From contig NZ_MOBJ01000003.1 of assembly GCF_003732225.1 (NCBI RefSeq), positions 1-64,000 on the forward strand: a stretch of DNA of 64,000 nt, written 5' to 3'. This DNA comes from Pseudomonas brassicacearum. GTDB taxonomy: Bacteria; Pseudomonadota; Gammaproteobacteria; Pseudomonadales; Pseudomonadaceae. Below are positions 25,198-34,905 of the stretch, piece by piece; the first letter of the stretch is position 1, and the number at the start of each line of letters is the position of its first letter. The notes below the pieces were generated by a model that saw only the letters and a program-made list of their open reading frames with translations, was not told the origin of the DNA and did not search any database. The position numbers and the translations under genes are program-made.

Positions 25198-25767
25198 TTA
25201 TAGATCTTTTGCGACGCCCTTTACAGCGTCACCCCCTCTTGAGCGCAGATAGCGCTTCAACGCCGCCAGAGAGTCCGGGCAATAAGGCTTTTGCTGTATT
25301 TCCTGCATCACTTGTTCGATGGGAATAAAGCGTGCCTGGAGCACTTCTTCCGGCTGCAGGTTCAACGGACCGTCCCAGACCGCCGAGAACGCCGAACACC
25401 ACAGGCGGTTGCCGGTGTCTTCGAAGAAAAAATGATCATGGGCGGTCAGCTCGACCCCACTGACACCCAACTCTTCTTCCAGCTCACGGGCCGCCGACTC
25501 GGCGTAGGTTTCGGTCGCCAGCACCATCCCGCCCGCCGCTACATCCCAGTATCCCGGATAGATGGCTTTGCTGAACGTGCGCTGATGCACGCACAGCTCA
25601 CCGGCAGAGTTGAACAGCATGATGTAAGTGCCGCGCCCGATCAGCCCGCGCTCACGCAAATCCGAGCGCACCAGGGAGCCGAGCAGGTTGTCCTGCTCGT
25701 CGACCCAGGCGATCTGTTCGGCGTCAGAGGCCGCGCGGTGCGCAGCCTCATTGGAGGTGGCGACCAT
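25198..25767 (-). CDS. Nudix hydrolase (YfcD-like)
   Basis: The 189-residue protein has a complete Nudix box at about 80-102 (GGMVLATETYAESAARELEE followed by ELGV), with the metal-binding REXXEE glutamates. The N-terminal part (EQIAWVDEQDNLLGSLVR, then ERGLIGRGTYIMLFNSAGEL) resembles the YfcD group, related in sequence to isopentenyl-diphosphate isomerase. The substrate is unknown. It follows the DUF2333 gene with only 3 bp between stop and start, so the two are co-transcribed and probably coupled. Confidence 0.85.
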   Translation of the reverse strand: MVATSNEAAHRAASDAEQIAWVDEQDNLLGSLVRSDLRERGLIGRGTYIMLFNSAGELCVHQRTFSKAIYPGYWDVAAGGMVLATETYAESAARELEEELGVSGVELTAHDHFFFEDTGNRLWCSAFSAVWDGPLNLQPEEVLQARFIPIEQVMQEIQQKPYCPDSLAALKRYLRSRGGDAVKGVAKDL

Positions 25768-25770
25768 GAC

Positions 25771-26838
25771 TTAGCCCTGGTTAAGCAGTTGACGCAAGTC
25801 GATAACCGCCGCGTTGGCCCGCGAGATGTAGTTGGCCATGACCAGCGAGTGGTTAGCCAGTATCCCGAAACCGCTGCCGTTGAGGATCATCGGGCTCCAG
25901 ACCGGCTCCTGCGAAGCCTCCAGCTCACGAATGATCTGACGCACGCTGACCGTGGCGTTCTTCTTCGCCAGCACATCGGCGAAGTCGACTTCGATGGCGC
26001 GCAGCAAATGCGACAGCGCCCAGGCCTGACCGCGCGCTTCGTAGAATACGTCGTCGATCTGCAGCCAAGGGGTTTCCACCCGCTCTTCATCCACCTGCGG
26101 CACCTGGCCCGGCGCCAGGGTTTCGGTTTTCAGCGCGGTGTTCAGCTTGACCCGGCCAACGCTGGCCGACAGCCGTTGCGACAGTGAACCCAAACGGGTC
26201 GCGACATCACCCAGCCAGTTGTTCAGGTTGTCGGCACGCGCATAGAACTGGGCATTTTTTTGCGTTGGATCGGACAGACGAGCCTGGTAGCGGCTCAGGG
26301 AGTTGATGCCTTCCTGGTACTCCGACTCGCTGGACGGCAGCATCCAGCTCTTGTTGTCGAAGTTGAAGCGCGGCTCGGCCTTGGCCAGATCGGCGTCTTC
26401 AGCCGATTGCGATTGCGAACGGGCAAAGTCTTTACGCAAGGCGCGGGTCAGATCGCGCACTTGCACCAGCACGCCGTATTCCCAATTTGGCATGTCATCC
26501 AGCCACAAGCCCGGCGGAAAACGGTCGTTGGAAATATAGCCACCCGGTTTGTTCAGCAAGGTACCGGCGACAGTCTTGAGGGTTTCCACCGTGGTGTAGC
26601 CGACGACCATCTGTCTGCCTTCCTTCTCGGCGGCCAGTTGCGCGCTCTGCTGAACCGGGAACAGCGCAGGCTCATGGCTCCAGTACCAGCCCACGGCGAG
26701 AGTCACCAGTAAATACAGGCCGATCAACGTGGCCAATGCACGGCTGAACAGCAGGCCACCGAAATAGCTGCGGGTTGCCGACTTGGGTTCGGCGGCACGT
26801 TCAGGCGCGCTGCCTGTGCGGTTCTTCCAGTCCAGCAT
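25771..26838 (-). CDS. DUF2333 membrane-anchored protein
   Basis: The 355-residue protein has one N-terminal membrane helix at about 34-53 (ALATLIGLYLLVTLAVGWYW) after a basic, low-complexity cytoplasmic tail. A mostly helical periplasmic domain follows (KPGGYISNDRFPPGLWLDDM, SRYQARLSDPTQKNAQFY, ARGQAWALSHLLRAIEVDFA). This matches the DUF2333 family of proteobacteria, for which I know no defined function. It is the promoter-proximal gene of the pair with the Nudix hydrolase and is divergent from the T6SS effector. Confidence 0.82.
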   Translation of the reverse strand: MLDWKNRTGSAPERAAEPKSATRSYFGGLLFSRALATLIGLYLLVTLAVGWYWSHEPALFPVQQSAQLAAEKEGRQMVVGYTTVETLKTVAGTLLNKPGGYISNDRFPPGLWLDDMPNWEYGVLVQVRDLTRALRKDFARSQSQSAEDADLAKAEPRFNFDNKSWMLPSSESEYQEGINSLSRYQARLSDPTQKNAQFYARADNLNNWLGDVATRLGSLSQRLSASVGRVKLNTALKTETLAPGQVPQVDEERVETPWLQIDDVFYEARGQAWALSHLLRAIEVDFADVLAKKNATVSVRQIIRELEASQEPVWSPMILNGSGFGILANHSLVMANYISRANAAVIDLRQLLNQG

Positions 26839-27212
26839 GGCGATATCCTTTCAATCACTTGAGTTCATCGGTTCGACCACAACCATACAACAACCGGCCT
26901 TTGACCGGCACTTGCCGTTGAGCTTATGCCAAAAAAAAGGTTGCTCTTAAACACCGGCGCCAGCGGTTCGTTCGTGACGCGATTACTGCCGCGAAAAATC
27001 CTCGGCGGGGGTTTCACCCACTTAATGCCCCCTGTTTCTGAAACCTATTCCTTAAACATTCGTGGGACATTTCCTGTTCGCTCCCAGTGCCTTGAATTAC
27101 CTCTCTGCCCAAGTACTTTGCGCCAGCACAATTCATTCCTGAGTCGGTGCAACCCATCGTTAACAGCAGCGCGCCCCTCGCTTGGGGCGCCAAAGGACAG
27201 GGAGTTCAAACA
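26839..27212. promoter_or_regulatory. Divergent intergenic region with hairpin ahead of the T6SS effector
   Basis: No gene is visible in these 374 bp. GCGCCCC (27171-27177) pairs with GGGGCGC (27184-27190) over a TCGCTT loop. The hairpin ends 10 nt before the GGACAGGGAG ribosome site of the effector. No T-run follows. Two GGA triplets in the leader could interest RsmA-type regulators, but they are not in a clear loop. A candidate sigma-54 site was examined and rejected. Confidence 0.4.
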
Positions 27213-29033
27213 ATGGCGGTCGGACATTTTATTAGACTGGGCGACAAGACCACCTGCGGTGGCAAGGTGCTGGAAGGCGATACACGCGTCATGATGCATG
27301 ACATCCCCCATGCTCGCGCAGGGGATCGGGTTTCCTGTGGCAAGGACAACAAAACCTACGTGATCGAGGGCGGCATTTCATACATCGACAGTCACGGACG
27401 ATTGGCGGCCGGCACACTGGACAGCATCAGCAGTTGCCCCTGCAAAGCCGAACTGATCCCTTCGTTGCTCACTTCCACTTACCTGTCCAAGAAGGCCCCT
27501 GCCCCCAAAACCAGCAGGGTCGTTGCTCAACCCGCCCCCCAACCTGCCCGCTTTTCATCGACAACGCAGGCCCCAACCCAGCAACAACCACCCTCGGGCT
27601 TGATGGCGAAGCAGCCGACACCGAACAAAATCAGCATTGCGCTGCGTATCGGGGTGTTCTTCGATGGCACCGGCAATAACGCCGACAACACGGCCCGAGG
27701 TCTGGCGTGCGGTGCACACCATCCCATCACCCCTGAAGATCTGGACGCCAGCTGCAAGCCGTATATGAGTGACCCGGATAGCAGTTACGGCAATGATCTG
27801 ACCAACATAAAGAAGCTGAGCGATCTTTACTCTGCACCTGAGGGACTGGAAGGAGAAGGCTCGAACAAAGTGGCGCAGCGCATGATCTATGTGGAGGGCA
27901 TCGGCACCCAGGCTGGCGAAAAAGACAGTCTGATGGGCGCGGGGACCGGGCGGGGTGACACCGGCGTTGTTGGTCGAGTACAGCAGGCGTTTGATTTCAT
28001 CGCCAACCTTATCGACAGAGTTGTCCAGGAAAACCCGGACGGCGAAATCACCTCGCTGACCTTCGACACCTTCGGCTTCAGTCGTGGCGCAGCGGCGGCC
28101 CGGCACTTCGCCAATGAGGTGGCGCTGGGTGGCCGGGGATTGCTGGAAAGGGTCCTGATCAGCAATGCCCAGGGTTTTAGCCGCCACTTCCTCGGCCAGT
28201 ACAACCATGATATTCACGTGGGCTTTATCGGGCTGTTCGACACCGTCGCCTCGATTGCCGGTTTCACCAACCTGGGCAATGTCCAAAGCGCGGTCGCCCC
28301 AGGCCTGCGCCTGCATCTGCCACGGGCCAAGTTTTCCAATGTGGTGCATCTGGTGGCCAGTGATGAGCACCGGGCCAATTACCCCTTGAGCCGGGTCAGG
28401 CCCGATCACCCTGAAATCGTCTTGCCCGGCGTGCATTCGAACATTGGGGGCGGCTATCGGGTCGAGGCGCAGGAACAAGTGCTGATCGGCCCGATGCAAG
28501 GGCTGACCGTGACCCAGGGCACGGAGGTGACGAGCACCTCGATCTACCGTGATGCGCAGTGGTACAAAAACCAGATGATCGAACTGGGTTGGCCGGCCGC
28601 CGTGCTGGAGATTGTCACCCCAGCGCCAAAACTGCTGCCCCGGGACCAGCAAGACCCTTCAGGCGTGCGGGAGCAACGGGTCTACGCCGGCTTGCAGCTT
28701 AAGCGTTCAGTACGGGGTGAGCTGTCGCGTGTGTACTTGCGGGTGATGTATGCGTTGGCCAAACAAAAAGGCGTGCGGTTTGAGGATATTGATGAACATG
28801 ACCCCGATTACACCGTTCCGACAGAGCTTCAACCACTGTGCAGCCGGTTTGTCGCCGGTGACTACCGGGTGACAGCGGCCGAGGAAGCGCTGCTCAAGCT
28901 GCGCTACATCCATACTTCGGCGCACTGGAATCACCCACTGGATAAAACCGTGCAACGCGAAGCCAAACTGTTCTATATCAATGCCCCCACCGCCGATGCC
29001 ATGCGTGTGCAGCACCCCCACGTACCCGACTGA
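27213..29033 (+). CDS. PAAR-tipped DUF2235 lipase, T6SS effector (Tle1-like)
   Basis: The 606-residue protein starts at ATG 27213 behind GGACAGGGAG. Residues 1-90 form a PAAR spike tip (FIRLGDKTTCGGKVLEGDTR; ARAGDRVSCGKDN). A Pro-Gln-rich linker (about 95-135) follows. The DUF2235 hydrolase starts at RIGVFFDGTGNN. The nucleophile is S290 in FGFSRGAAA, an acid candidate is D343 in GLFDTVASI, and a histidine candidate is H408 in PGVHSNIGGGY. Where the family as I recall it shows HSD, this protein has HSN. The closest functional model is Tle1, a phospholipase delivered to the periplasm of rival cells. Two envelope proteins downstream are the probable immunity factors. Confidence 0.85.
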   Translation: MAVGHFIRLGDKTTCGGKVLEGDTRVMMHDIPHARAGDRVSCGKDNKTYVIEGGISYIDSHGRLAAGTLDSISSCPCKAELIPSLLTSTYLSKKAPAPKTSRVVAQPAPQPARFSSTTQAPTQQQPPSGLMAKQPTPNKISIALRIGVFFDGTGNNADNTARGLACGAHHPITPEDLDASCKPYMSDPDSSYGNDLTNIKKLSDLYSAPEGLEGEGSNKVAQRMIYVEGIGTQAGEKDSLMGAGTGRGDTGVVGRVQQAFDFIANLIDRVVQENPDGEITSLTFDTFGFSRGAAAARHFANEVALGGRGLLERVLISNAQGFSRHFLGQYNHDIHVGFIGLFDTVASIAGFTNLGNVQSAVAPGLRLHLPRAKFSNVVHLVASDEHRANYPLSRVRPDHPEIVLPGVHSNIGGGYRVEAQEQVLIGPMQGLTVTQGTEVTSTSIYRDAQWYKNQMIELGWPAAVLEIVTPAPKLLPRDQQDPSGVREQRVYAGLQLKRSVRGELSRVYLRVMYALAKQKGVRFEDIDEHDPDYTVPTELQPLCSRFVAGDYRVTAAEEALLKLRYIHTSAHWNHPLDKTVQREAKLFYINAPTADAMRVQHPHVPD

Positions 29034-29044
29034 GATCAAGGAAG

Positions 29045-29692
29045 ATGAACATATTGATGGCCCTCATGGGCCTGTTGCTGATCAGTGGTTGTCAGGCCAC
29101 GGACCCATTGTCGGCTGAGCAGGACCCACACTCGCCTTGGTGGAGTATTGATTTTCAAGGGCCAAAATACATGGTCGGCTGGGTCGAAAACAGTACCGTA
29201 GAAGACATTAATGGGCGGCTTTTCAATAACCATAGTGGGGGGACGATTGGGACATCGACCCCTGAAGATGGCACTGAATCCGCTCGAGGCTGGCGCGAGA
29301 TCAGCGGGAATGTCAGGCCTGTGACCGGTGCCGCCCTGCCCAAGCGCATCTTTGTTCGTTGGCAGTCGGTCGTCGAGCCGCAAACCTACAAGGGCTGGGT
29401 GGAAATCCCGGAGGAGGCGCGCGAGGTCATGCGCACGTCAATCAGTCGGCGCTGCGCGCAAACCGGTCGATCCCCCTACGTGGCCTCGCTGATTTTGGGA
29501 TTAGCCCCCGGTGGCGTGGTGCAGGTGTGGGTGACGGATAGTTGTCATGACGCGATCAAGGTTGCTCGGGCTCAAGTTGGGATAGAGCCCTTGGGGCCTC
29601 ACCGGGGTAAGTCCAATGGACACTACTACCCACAATCCGAGAAATCTAAGCGCTACATCGAGCGCTACGGCATCCCCTATGGCAGTTGGTGA
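29045..29692 (+). CDS. DUF2931 lipoprotein, probable immunity protein
   Basis: The 215-residue protein has a lipobox at LLISGC (Cys16). The DUF2931 body is recognised by ALPKRIFVRWQSVVEPQTYK followed by GWVEIPEEAR, and by LGLAPGGVVQVWVTDSC. AAGGAAG lies just before ATG 29045, 11 bp after the effector stop. DUF2931 lipoproteins commonly sit behind T6SS lipase genes, and an outer-membrane or periplasmic location suits protection against a phospholipase. Immunity is inferred from position and export. The last 32 coding bases recur at 30822-30853. Confidence 0.82.
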   Translation: MNILMALMGLLLISGCQATDPLSAEQDPHSPWWSIDFQGPKYMVGWVENSTVEDINGRLFNNHSGGTIGTSTPEDGTESARGWREISGNVRPVTGAALPKRIFVRWQSVVEPQTYKGWVEIPEEAREVMRTSISRRCAQTGRSPYVASLILGLAPGGVVQVWVTDSCHDAIKVARAQVGIEPLGPHRGKSNGHYYPQSEKSKRYIERYGIPYGSW

Positions 29693-29706
29693 GGAGCGGT
29701 TATTAC

Positions 29707-30792
29707 ATGGATTTAAGAACATTCTTTTGGATAGGCCTTATGTGTTTGCCTACCGCTTACGCCAAAGCAGAACCCACCACGCTGGAGGGGCATTACTACT
29801 TGCACGGGGTAATGGAAATGGGCGCAGAGTTGCTGCTTCGAAAAGACGGGACTTTCTCCGGCGGGGTGGAATATGGAAGTGCCAGTGGTATTGCCAAGGG
29901 GAAGTGGTATGTCGAGGATGAGCTCCTGAGTCTAGAGAGCGATGCCGACTCTCAGCCGGCGAAGAAACTTGCCTTCAGCTTTTCCACGGAAACTACCTTG
30001 CAGCAACTTGAGAGGTATGCCCAATACCAGAATGACGACTTCGTTGATTTGTGGCGAAAAAACCATGTTTTAGAGATGCGATACGCTCGCTACCTACAAC
30101 CACCGATCATGAAGCCTGAGTACGTCTATTTTGAATTCGACCAAGGGCCTGGCGGTCGATTGCGGTTGAGTTCGAATGAGCCAGCCTACCTGTGGATCCC
30201 TTACGATCCACAGAGAACCTTAAAAAAAATCGGTTTTAGCACCGGTCGCAATTCCGGGCCAAGCCAATGGTTCGATGTCTCACCTGTCAGCCGCCTATTC
30301 ACCATCAACTGGAAAAAGCCGAAAAACCAGCCCATCTCATTTACTCAACCTGAAGAAAACGGGCTGGCTGAAGCTCAACGCTTCCTGGACAACGATGAGC
30401 AGAATCGTATCAAGACCAACTACAGGGTTAGCCTGTATCACTACCACCCTATGCCACCGCCCTCTATCAAACCGGTCGACGTGTATTGGCAGTTTCAGGA
30501 CGGGGCGACCCGGCAAAAGGTTTGGGCGGACTCGAACCAGCGGGATGTGATCCTGCCCTACACCGGCGCAAGCCCCCTGCAAAAAATTGGCATGCGCATG
30601 CAGGGCGCGACTGGGGACATTAAATGGTTCGAAGTCACCCCGGATGCCCGGTATGTACGATTAGAATGGGAAGCCTACCCCGATCCCGCCAATGGCGAGT
30701 TGTCGTTGCTGTTTCAGGATCTACAGCTAGCGATTGAGCCAAACTGCCTGGCGGTGAATTTTGGGACTGGTAAAGGCTGCTTTCGTCGCTGA
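29707..30792 (+). CDS. Secreted protein with two repeated halves, possible second immunity factor
   Basis: The 361-residue protein starts at ATG 29707 after GAGGAG. A signal peptide is visible (MDLRTFFWIGLMCLPTAYAKA). I do not recognise the family. Residues about 25-105 look like a small beta-barrel (LLLRKDGTFSGGVEYGSASG; GKWYVEDELL). Two related modules follow, at about 135-200 (KPEYVYFEFDQG, AYLWIPYDPQRTLKKIGF, QWFDVSPVSRL) and 255-325 (KPVDVYWQFQDG, RDVILPYTGASPLQKIGM, KWFEVTPDARY). It is co-directional with the effector and the DUF2931 gene, with 14 bp between stop and start. A role in self-protection is inferred from context only. Confidence 0.65.
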   Translation: MDLRTFFWIGLMCLPTAYAKAEPTTLEGHYYLHGVMEMGAELLLRKDGTFSGGVEYGSASGIAKGKWYVEDELLSLESDADSQPAKKLAFSFSTETTLQQLERYAQYQNDDFVDLWRKNHVLEMRYARYLQPPIMKPEYVYFEFDQGPGGRLRLSSNEPAYLWIPYDPQRTLKKIGFSTGRNSGPSQWFDVSPVSRLFTINWKKPKNQPISFTQPEENGLAEAQRFLDNDEQNRIKTNYRVSLYHYHPMPPPSIKPVDVYWQFQDGATRQKVWADSNQRDVILPYTGASPLQKIGMRMQGATGDIKWFEVTPDARYVRLEWEAYPDPANGELSLLFQDLQLAIEPNCLAVNFGTGKGCFRR

Positions 30793-30821
30793 TAGTGGCC
30801 CAAAGGTGATCCGACGCGGAT

Positions 30822-30853
30822 ATCGAGCGCTACGGCATCCCCTATGGCAGTTG
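30822..30853 (+). pseudogene. 3' remnant of a second DUF2931 gene
   Basis: Thirty-two bases are identical to 29657-29688, the 3' end of the intact DUF2931 gene, encoding IERYGIPYGS in the intact copy. A TGA follows 1 base later. Only the tail of the copy remains, so a duplicate was deleted or the array recombined. Confidence 0.75.
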
Positions 30854-31047
30854 ATGAACCCTCCAGTGGTATCGATGCCCCCAAAAGCATCCGCCTGCTA
30901 CCGCAGAATCGGCTACGACTACTCAGTCACAAACTGAATAACGTCGCTTTGCAGATTATTGATGTACGACACTCATGCAACTGAAAAGAGGTGCTAGCAT
31001 AGAGCCACCAGTCGATCTCAGCATGCACCCTAACTAGTAGTCAGGAT

Positions 31048-32718
31048 ATGACCGAGCCAGAAGACCCCAGCCGTGAGCGCCTCAAGCACCACTTTGCCCA
31101 GCGGGTAATTCATCAAGCACGTCAAATTCTTGAGATATGGCAGCGCCTGCAACGCAGCGAATGGTCTGGCACCGACCTCGCGGAGCTGGGTGAAGCGAAC
31201 CTGCGCCTGCTGCGTTTCGCCGAACGTTTCGAACAACCCGAACACACCCACCTGGCGCACGGCATCAGCCAGTCGCTTGCAGCCGTCGATGCCAACCGCG
31301 GGCGCCTGAGCAGCGGGCTGATCACCGATCTCAATCGCCTGATGCAGCGTCTGTCGCGCACCGGCCTGCGGCACGGCGATCAGCTCGAACAAACCTTTCT
31401 ACCGCCTCTGCGCAAACCGATCTACGTGATGCTGCAAGATCACGACCGCGCCGAGCGACTGGCCAAGCAACTCGAATTTTTCGGTCTCAGCGCACAATCG
31501 CTGGCCAGCGTGGCGGCGTTTCGCTCCTCAATGGTCGAGCGGCTGCCGGCAGCGATTGTCATGGACGTTGACTTCAGCGGTCCGGGCATGGGCCTGCAAC
31601 TGGCGGCCGAAGCTCAAACAGGGCTGGAGCACCCACTGCCGCTGCTGTTTTTCAGCCTGCTGGAAACCGACACCCCGACTCGCCTCGCGGCCGTCCGCGC
31701 CGGTGGCCAGGAGTTTCTGACCGGCACCCTCGAAGCGTCGAGCCTGCTGGAAAAGATCGAGGTGCTGACCTGCGTCGCGCAGTATGAACCGTATAAAGTG
31801 CTGATCATCGACGACTCCCGCGCCCAGGCCCTGCACACCGAGCGCCTGCTCAACAGCGCCGGAATCGTCACCCGCACCTTGATCGAACCGATCCAGGCGA
31901 TGGCCGAACTGGCGGACTTCCAGCCGGACCTGATCATCCTCGACATGTACATGCCCGCCTGCACCGGCACCGAGCTGGCCAAGGTGATCCGCCACAACGA
32001 CCGTTACGTCAGTGTGCCGATCATTTACCTGTCGGCCGAAGACGACCTGGACAAGCAACTCGACGCCATGAGCGAGGGCGGCGACGACTTCCTGACCAAG
32101 CCGATCAAGCCACGGCACCTGATCACCACCGTGCGCAACCGCGCAGCCCGGGCGCGCAACCTCAAGGCGCGGATGGTCCGTGACAGCCTGACCGGCCTCT
32201 ATAACCACACCCACATTCTGCAATTGCTCGAAGACTGCAGCTTCCGCGCCCGCCGCGAGAACAAGCCGCTGAGCTTTGCGATGCTCGACATCGACCACTT
32301 CAAACGGGTCAACGACAGCCACGGCCACCCGATGGGCGACCGGGTGATCAAGAGCCTGGCGCTGTTTCTCAAGCAGCGCCTGCGCAAGACCGACTTCATC
32401 GGCCGATATGGCGGCGAAGAGTTCGCCATCGTCATGCCGGACACCGATATAGAGTCCGCCTACAAAGTGCTTGATGAAATCCGCCAGCGCTTTGCCGAGA
32501 TCCACTACCCGGCCCAACCGCAGGACCTTTGGTGCACCTTCAGCGCCGGAGTGGTGGACCTGCACGAAGACTCCGACAGCCTGATGATGGCCAGCCAGGC
32601 GGACGAGGCGCTGTACCGCGCCAAGGATGCCGGACGCAATCGCGTGCAAGCGGCGCGACAGTCGAATCAAAGTGCCACTTTTTCACCTGAATCCACTGAT
32701 TCGGTCATAACCCTGTAA
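31048..32718 (+). CDS. gcbA: Diguanylate cyclase GcbA (REC-REC-GGDEF)
   Basis: The 556-residue cytoplasmic protein has an N-terminal helical segment (1-125). A first receiver-like domain at about 125-245 looks degenerate. A full receiver at about 250-370 has IIDDS, phospho-acceptor in [11 protein letters not shown] and Lys in FLTKPIK. A GGDEF domain follows with active site GGEEF at 455-459 and inhibitory RxxD site RKTD at 446-449. It makes c-di-GMP. GcbA promotes biofilm attachment in P. fluorescens and has an orthologue at PA4843. It lies just before ctpL as in P. aeruginosa. AGGA precedes ATG 31048. Confidence 0.9.
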   Translation: MTEPEDPSRERLKHHFAQRVIHQARQILEIWQRLQRSEWSGTDLAELGEANLRLLRFAERFEQPEHTHLAHGISQSLAAVDANRGRLSSGLITDLNRLMQRLSRTGLRHGDQLEQTFLPPLRKPIYVMLQDHDRAERLAKQLEFFGLSAQSLASVAAFRSSMVERLPAAIVMDVDFSGPGMGLQLAAEAQTGLEHPLPLLFFSLLETDTPTRLAAVRAGGQEFLTGTLEASSLLEKIEVLTCVAQYEPYKVLIIDDSRAQALHTERLLNSAGIVTRTLIEPIQAMAELADFQPDLIILDMYMPACTGTELAKVIRHNDRYVSVPIIYLSAEDDLDKQLDAMSEGGDDFLTKPIKPRHLITTVRNRAARARNLKARMVRDSLTGLYNHTHILQLLEDCSFRARRENKPLSFAMLDIDHFKRVNDSHGHPMGDRVIKSLALFLKQRLRKTDFIGRYGGEEFAIVMPDTDIESAYKVLDEIRQRFAEIHYPAQPQDLWCTFSAGVVDLHEDSDSLMMASQADEALYRAKDAGRNRVQAARQSNQSATFSPESTDSVITL

Positions 32719-32770
32719 CACAAACGCAATAACTTCAGGCACTTACCATTCTGTCGTTGGTAGAACCGCG

Positions 32771-34729
32771 ATGCGCCTGAAGTTGCTGACCAATCTCAAT
32801 ACCCTGCTTTTAGTCGCGGTGTGCCTCGCACTCGGCGCCACGCTCTGGTGGTCGCAAAAAGCCCTGGAGCGCCCTTATCTGTTGATGGAGCGCTACCTGG
32901 GGCTGTCGCAGCAATTTCAAAATCAAGTGGCGCGCAACGTCGAAGATTACCTGGCCAGCGGCGATGCCCTGCGCCTGAGCAGCGCCAGCCAAGCCATCGA
33001 GACCCTGCAAAAAGAACTCACCGAGCTGCCGCCCGACCTGGCTGAAAGCTTGCGTCCAAGCCTTGCCAGCCTGGATGAATTCAGCAAGACCGACTTGCTG
33101 GCCGCCGGCAAACTGGCGGGTGATCCGCAAGCCTTGCTGCTCCAGGCCGAGCGCGAGCTTGGCGCCAGCCTGGAGCAACTCAGCCAATACGCCACCGGCG
33201 CCAACACGCCAGCCGCCGCCTATCTTCCACCCCTGCTGGCCGCCTCGCAGCACGTGGGCAAGCTCTCACTGGCCCGGGACAAACTGGTCAGCAGTGGCCG
33301 CAGCGAACTGGCGGCCGATGTCGAGCGCGAAGTCAGCAGCATTCGAGCCCAGGCCGAGCTGATCGAAGCGCTGCCGCTGCTTGGCGTGACCGCCAGCAAA
33401 GAATCGAACACCGACGATTTCTCGGCGATGATGGGTCTGGAGAACACCGAAAAAGCCGTCGCCGAAGATGCCGGTATCGGCTTCAAACGTGAACTCGCCA
33501 GCCTGCTCACCCGCTACCCTGCCGAACTCGGCCGCACCCGCGATCAGATTCAGAAACGCGCCGACCTCAGCGCCGCCACCCACCTGAAAATTTCCGCCGT
33601 GCAGCAAGCCATCGCCGGGCTGGAACCGACCGTTCGCGCTCAACATGGGCAAATCCAGGGTGAAGTGCGGCTCATGCAGGGCGTGATGATCGGCCTGATC
33701 CTGTTGATCGCACTGCTGATCGACACCTTGCAACGGCGCCTCGCCCGAGTATTGACCAACCTCGCGCCAGCGCTGTCGACCTGGGCCGAAGGCGACTTCA
33801 GTCGGGACATCCAGCTCGGCGCAACCAACCGTGAGCTTCACGACATTCAAGAGTCGCTGAATCGCCTGCGCGCCTATCTGGTGGATCTGGTCGGGACGAT
33901 CCGCCTGAACGCCGAACAGGTGGCCGGCAGCAGCCGGGTGCTGGCCGAGTTGAGCAGCGACTTGCACAGCGGTGCCGAACATCAGGCCGGCGACACCGCG
34001 CTGATCCGCGATTCCCTTGGCGAGCTGGAAGCCACTATCCAACAAGTGGCCGGCGATGCGAGCCAGGCCGCCGAAGCCAGCCGCCACGCCGGACTTGCGG
34101 TCGAGCACGGGCAAAAGGTCATTGGCTTGAGCCTGACCGGACTGCACGCGTTGGTCGGCGAAGTCCAGGGCAATGCCCAAATGATCGAGCATCTGGCCGA
34201 AGAGTCGGCGACCATCGGCGGCGTACTGACGGTGATTCGATCGATTGCCGATCAGACCAACCTCCTCGCCCTGAACGCCGCGATCGAAGCCGCCCGCGCC
34301 GGGGAAATGGGTCGTGGTTTTGCGGTGGTCGCCGAGGAAGTTCGCTCGCTGGCGCAACGCACTGCCGGCGCCACCGCAGAAATCCAGACTTTGATTGCCG
34401 GCCTGCAATCGGCCGCACGGCAATCGGTGGAAGGCATGCGCGCCCAGGTCGAACACGCCGAAGCGACCGCCAACCAGGCACAAGCAGCCGATGGTGCGCT
34501 GGACAAAATCGTCGGGGCGATCCAGACCATTGCCGACACCGCCGTGCGCATCGCCGATGTGACGGCGCAGCAAAGTGGCGCGGTCAGTGAGATCCGTGAT
34601 CACAGCGAGCGGATTCATCAGTTGGGTGGGGACAACCTGGTGCGCATCGGCGAAGGTCGCAGCCAGGGCGAGAATCTGCTGGTGCTGGGCGGCCAGTTGC
34701 ATACCGCCGTTCAAGCATTCCGCGTCTGA
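32771..34729 (+). CDS. ctpL: Methyl-accepting chemotaxis protein CtpL
   Basis: The 652-residue chemoreceptor has a first membrane helix at about 10-28 ([18 protein letters not shown]) and a large helical periplasmic sensor at about 30-300. A second helix at about 303-322 ([12 protein letters not shown]) leads to a HAMP linker and the cytoplasmic signalling domain. The hairpin tip reads [20 protein letters not shown] followed by [14 protein letters not shown]. The position directly after gcbA and before dsbD matches PA4844, which in P. aeruginosa mediates chemotaxis towards inorganic phosphate. The ligand here is inferred from synteny only. Confidence 0.85.
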   Translation: MRLKLLTNLNTLLLVAVCLALGATLWWSQKALERPYLLMERYLGLSQQFQNQVARNVEDYLASGDALRLSSASQAIETLQKELTELPPDLAESLRPSLASLDEFSKTDLLAAGKLAGDPQALLLQAERELGASLEQLSQYATGANTPAAAYLPPLLAASQHVGKLSLARDKLVSSGRSELAADVEREVSSIRAQAELIEALPLLGVTASKESNTDDFSAMMGLENTEKAVAEDAGIGFKRELASLLTRYPAELGRTRDQIQKRADLSAATHLKISAVQQAIAGLEPTVRAQHGQIQGEVRLMQGVMIGLILLIALLIDTLQRRLARVLTNLAPALSTWAEGDFSRDIQLGATNRELHDIQESLNRLRAYLVDLVGTIRLNAEQVAGSSRVLAELSSDLHSGAEHQAGDTALIRDSLGELEATIQQVAGDASQAAEASRHAGLAVEHGQKVIGLSLTGLHALVGEVQGNAQMIEHLAEESATIGGVLTVIRSIADQTNLLALNAAIEAARAGEMGRGFAVVAEEVRSLAQRTAGATAEIQTLIAGLQSAARQSVEGMRAQVEHAEATANQAQAADGALDKIVGAIQTIADTAVRIADVTAQQSGAVSEIRDHSERIHQLGGDNLVRIGEGRSQGENLLVLGGQLHTAVQAFRV

Positions 34730-34735
34730 TAGATC

Positions 34736-34823
34736 GCCATCGCGAGCAAGCTCGCTCCCACAGGTGACCGAGTTCGCCCAAGGGAATGCGGTCGAGCGTG
34801 GGAGCGAGCTTGCTCGCGATGGC
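34736..34823. repeat. Paired REP element, GTGGGAGCGAGCTTGCTCGC family
   Basis: GCCATCGCGAGCAAGCTCGC at 34736 is inverted at 34799-34823, ending GCTCGCGATGGC. It sits in the ctpL-dsbD gap, directly after the ctpL stop. Confidence 0.85.
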
Positions 34824-34905
34824 GCCCGAACAGCCACCGAACGATCAAAGGCAACTCGCGCCGCCGTCCGCTATCATGCGCTCACTTCCGATACGCGAGA
34901 TTGTC

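Noticed and set aside
26905..26925. Possible sigma-54 promoter (GGCAC followed by TTGCC) upstream of the T6SS effector
   Set aside because: The spacing puts TG instead of GC at the -12 position, so the consensus fails.
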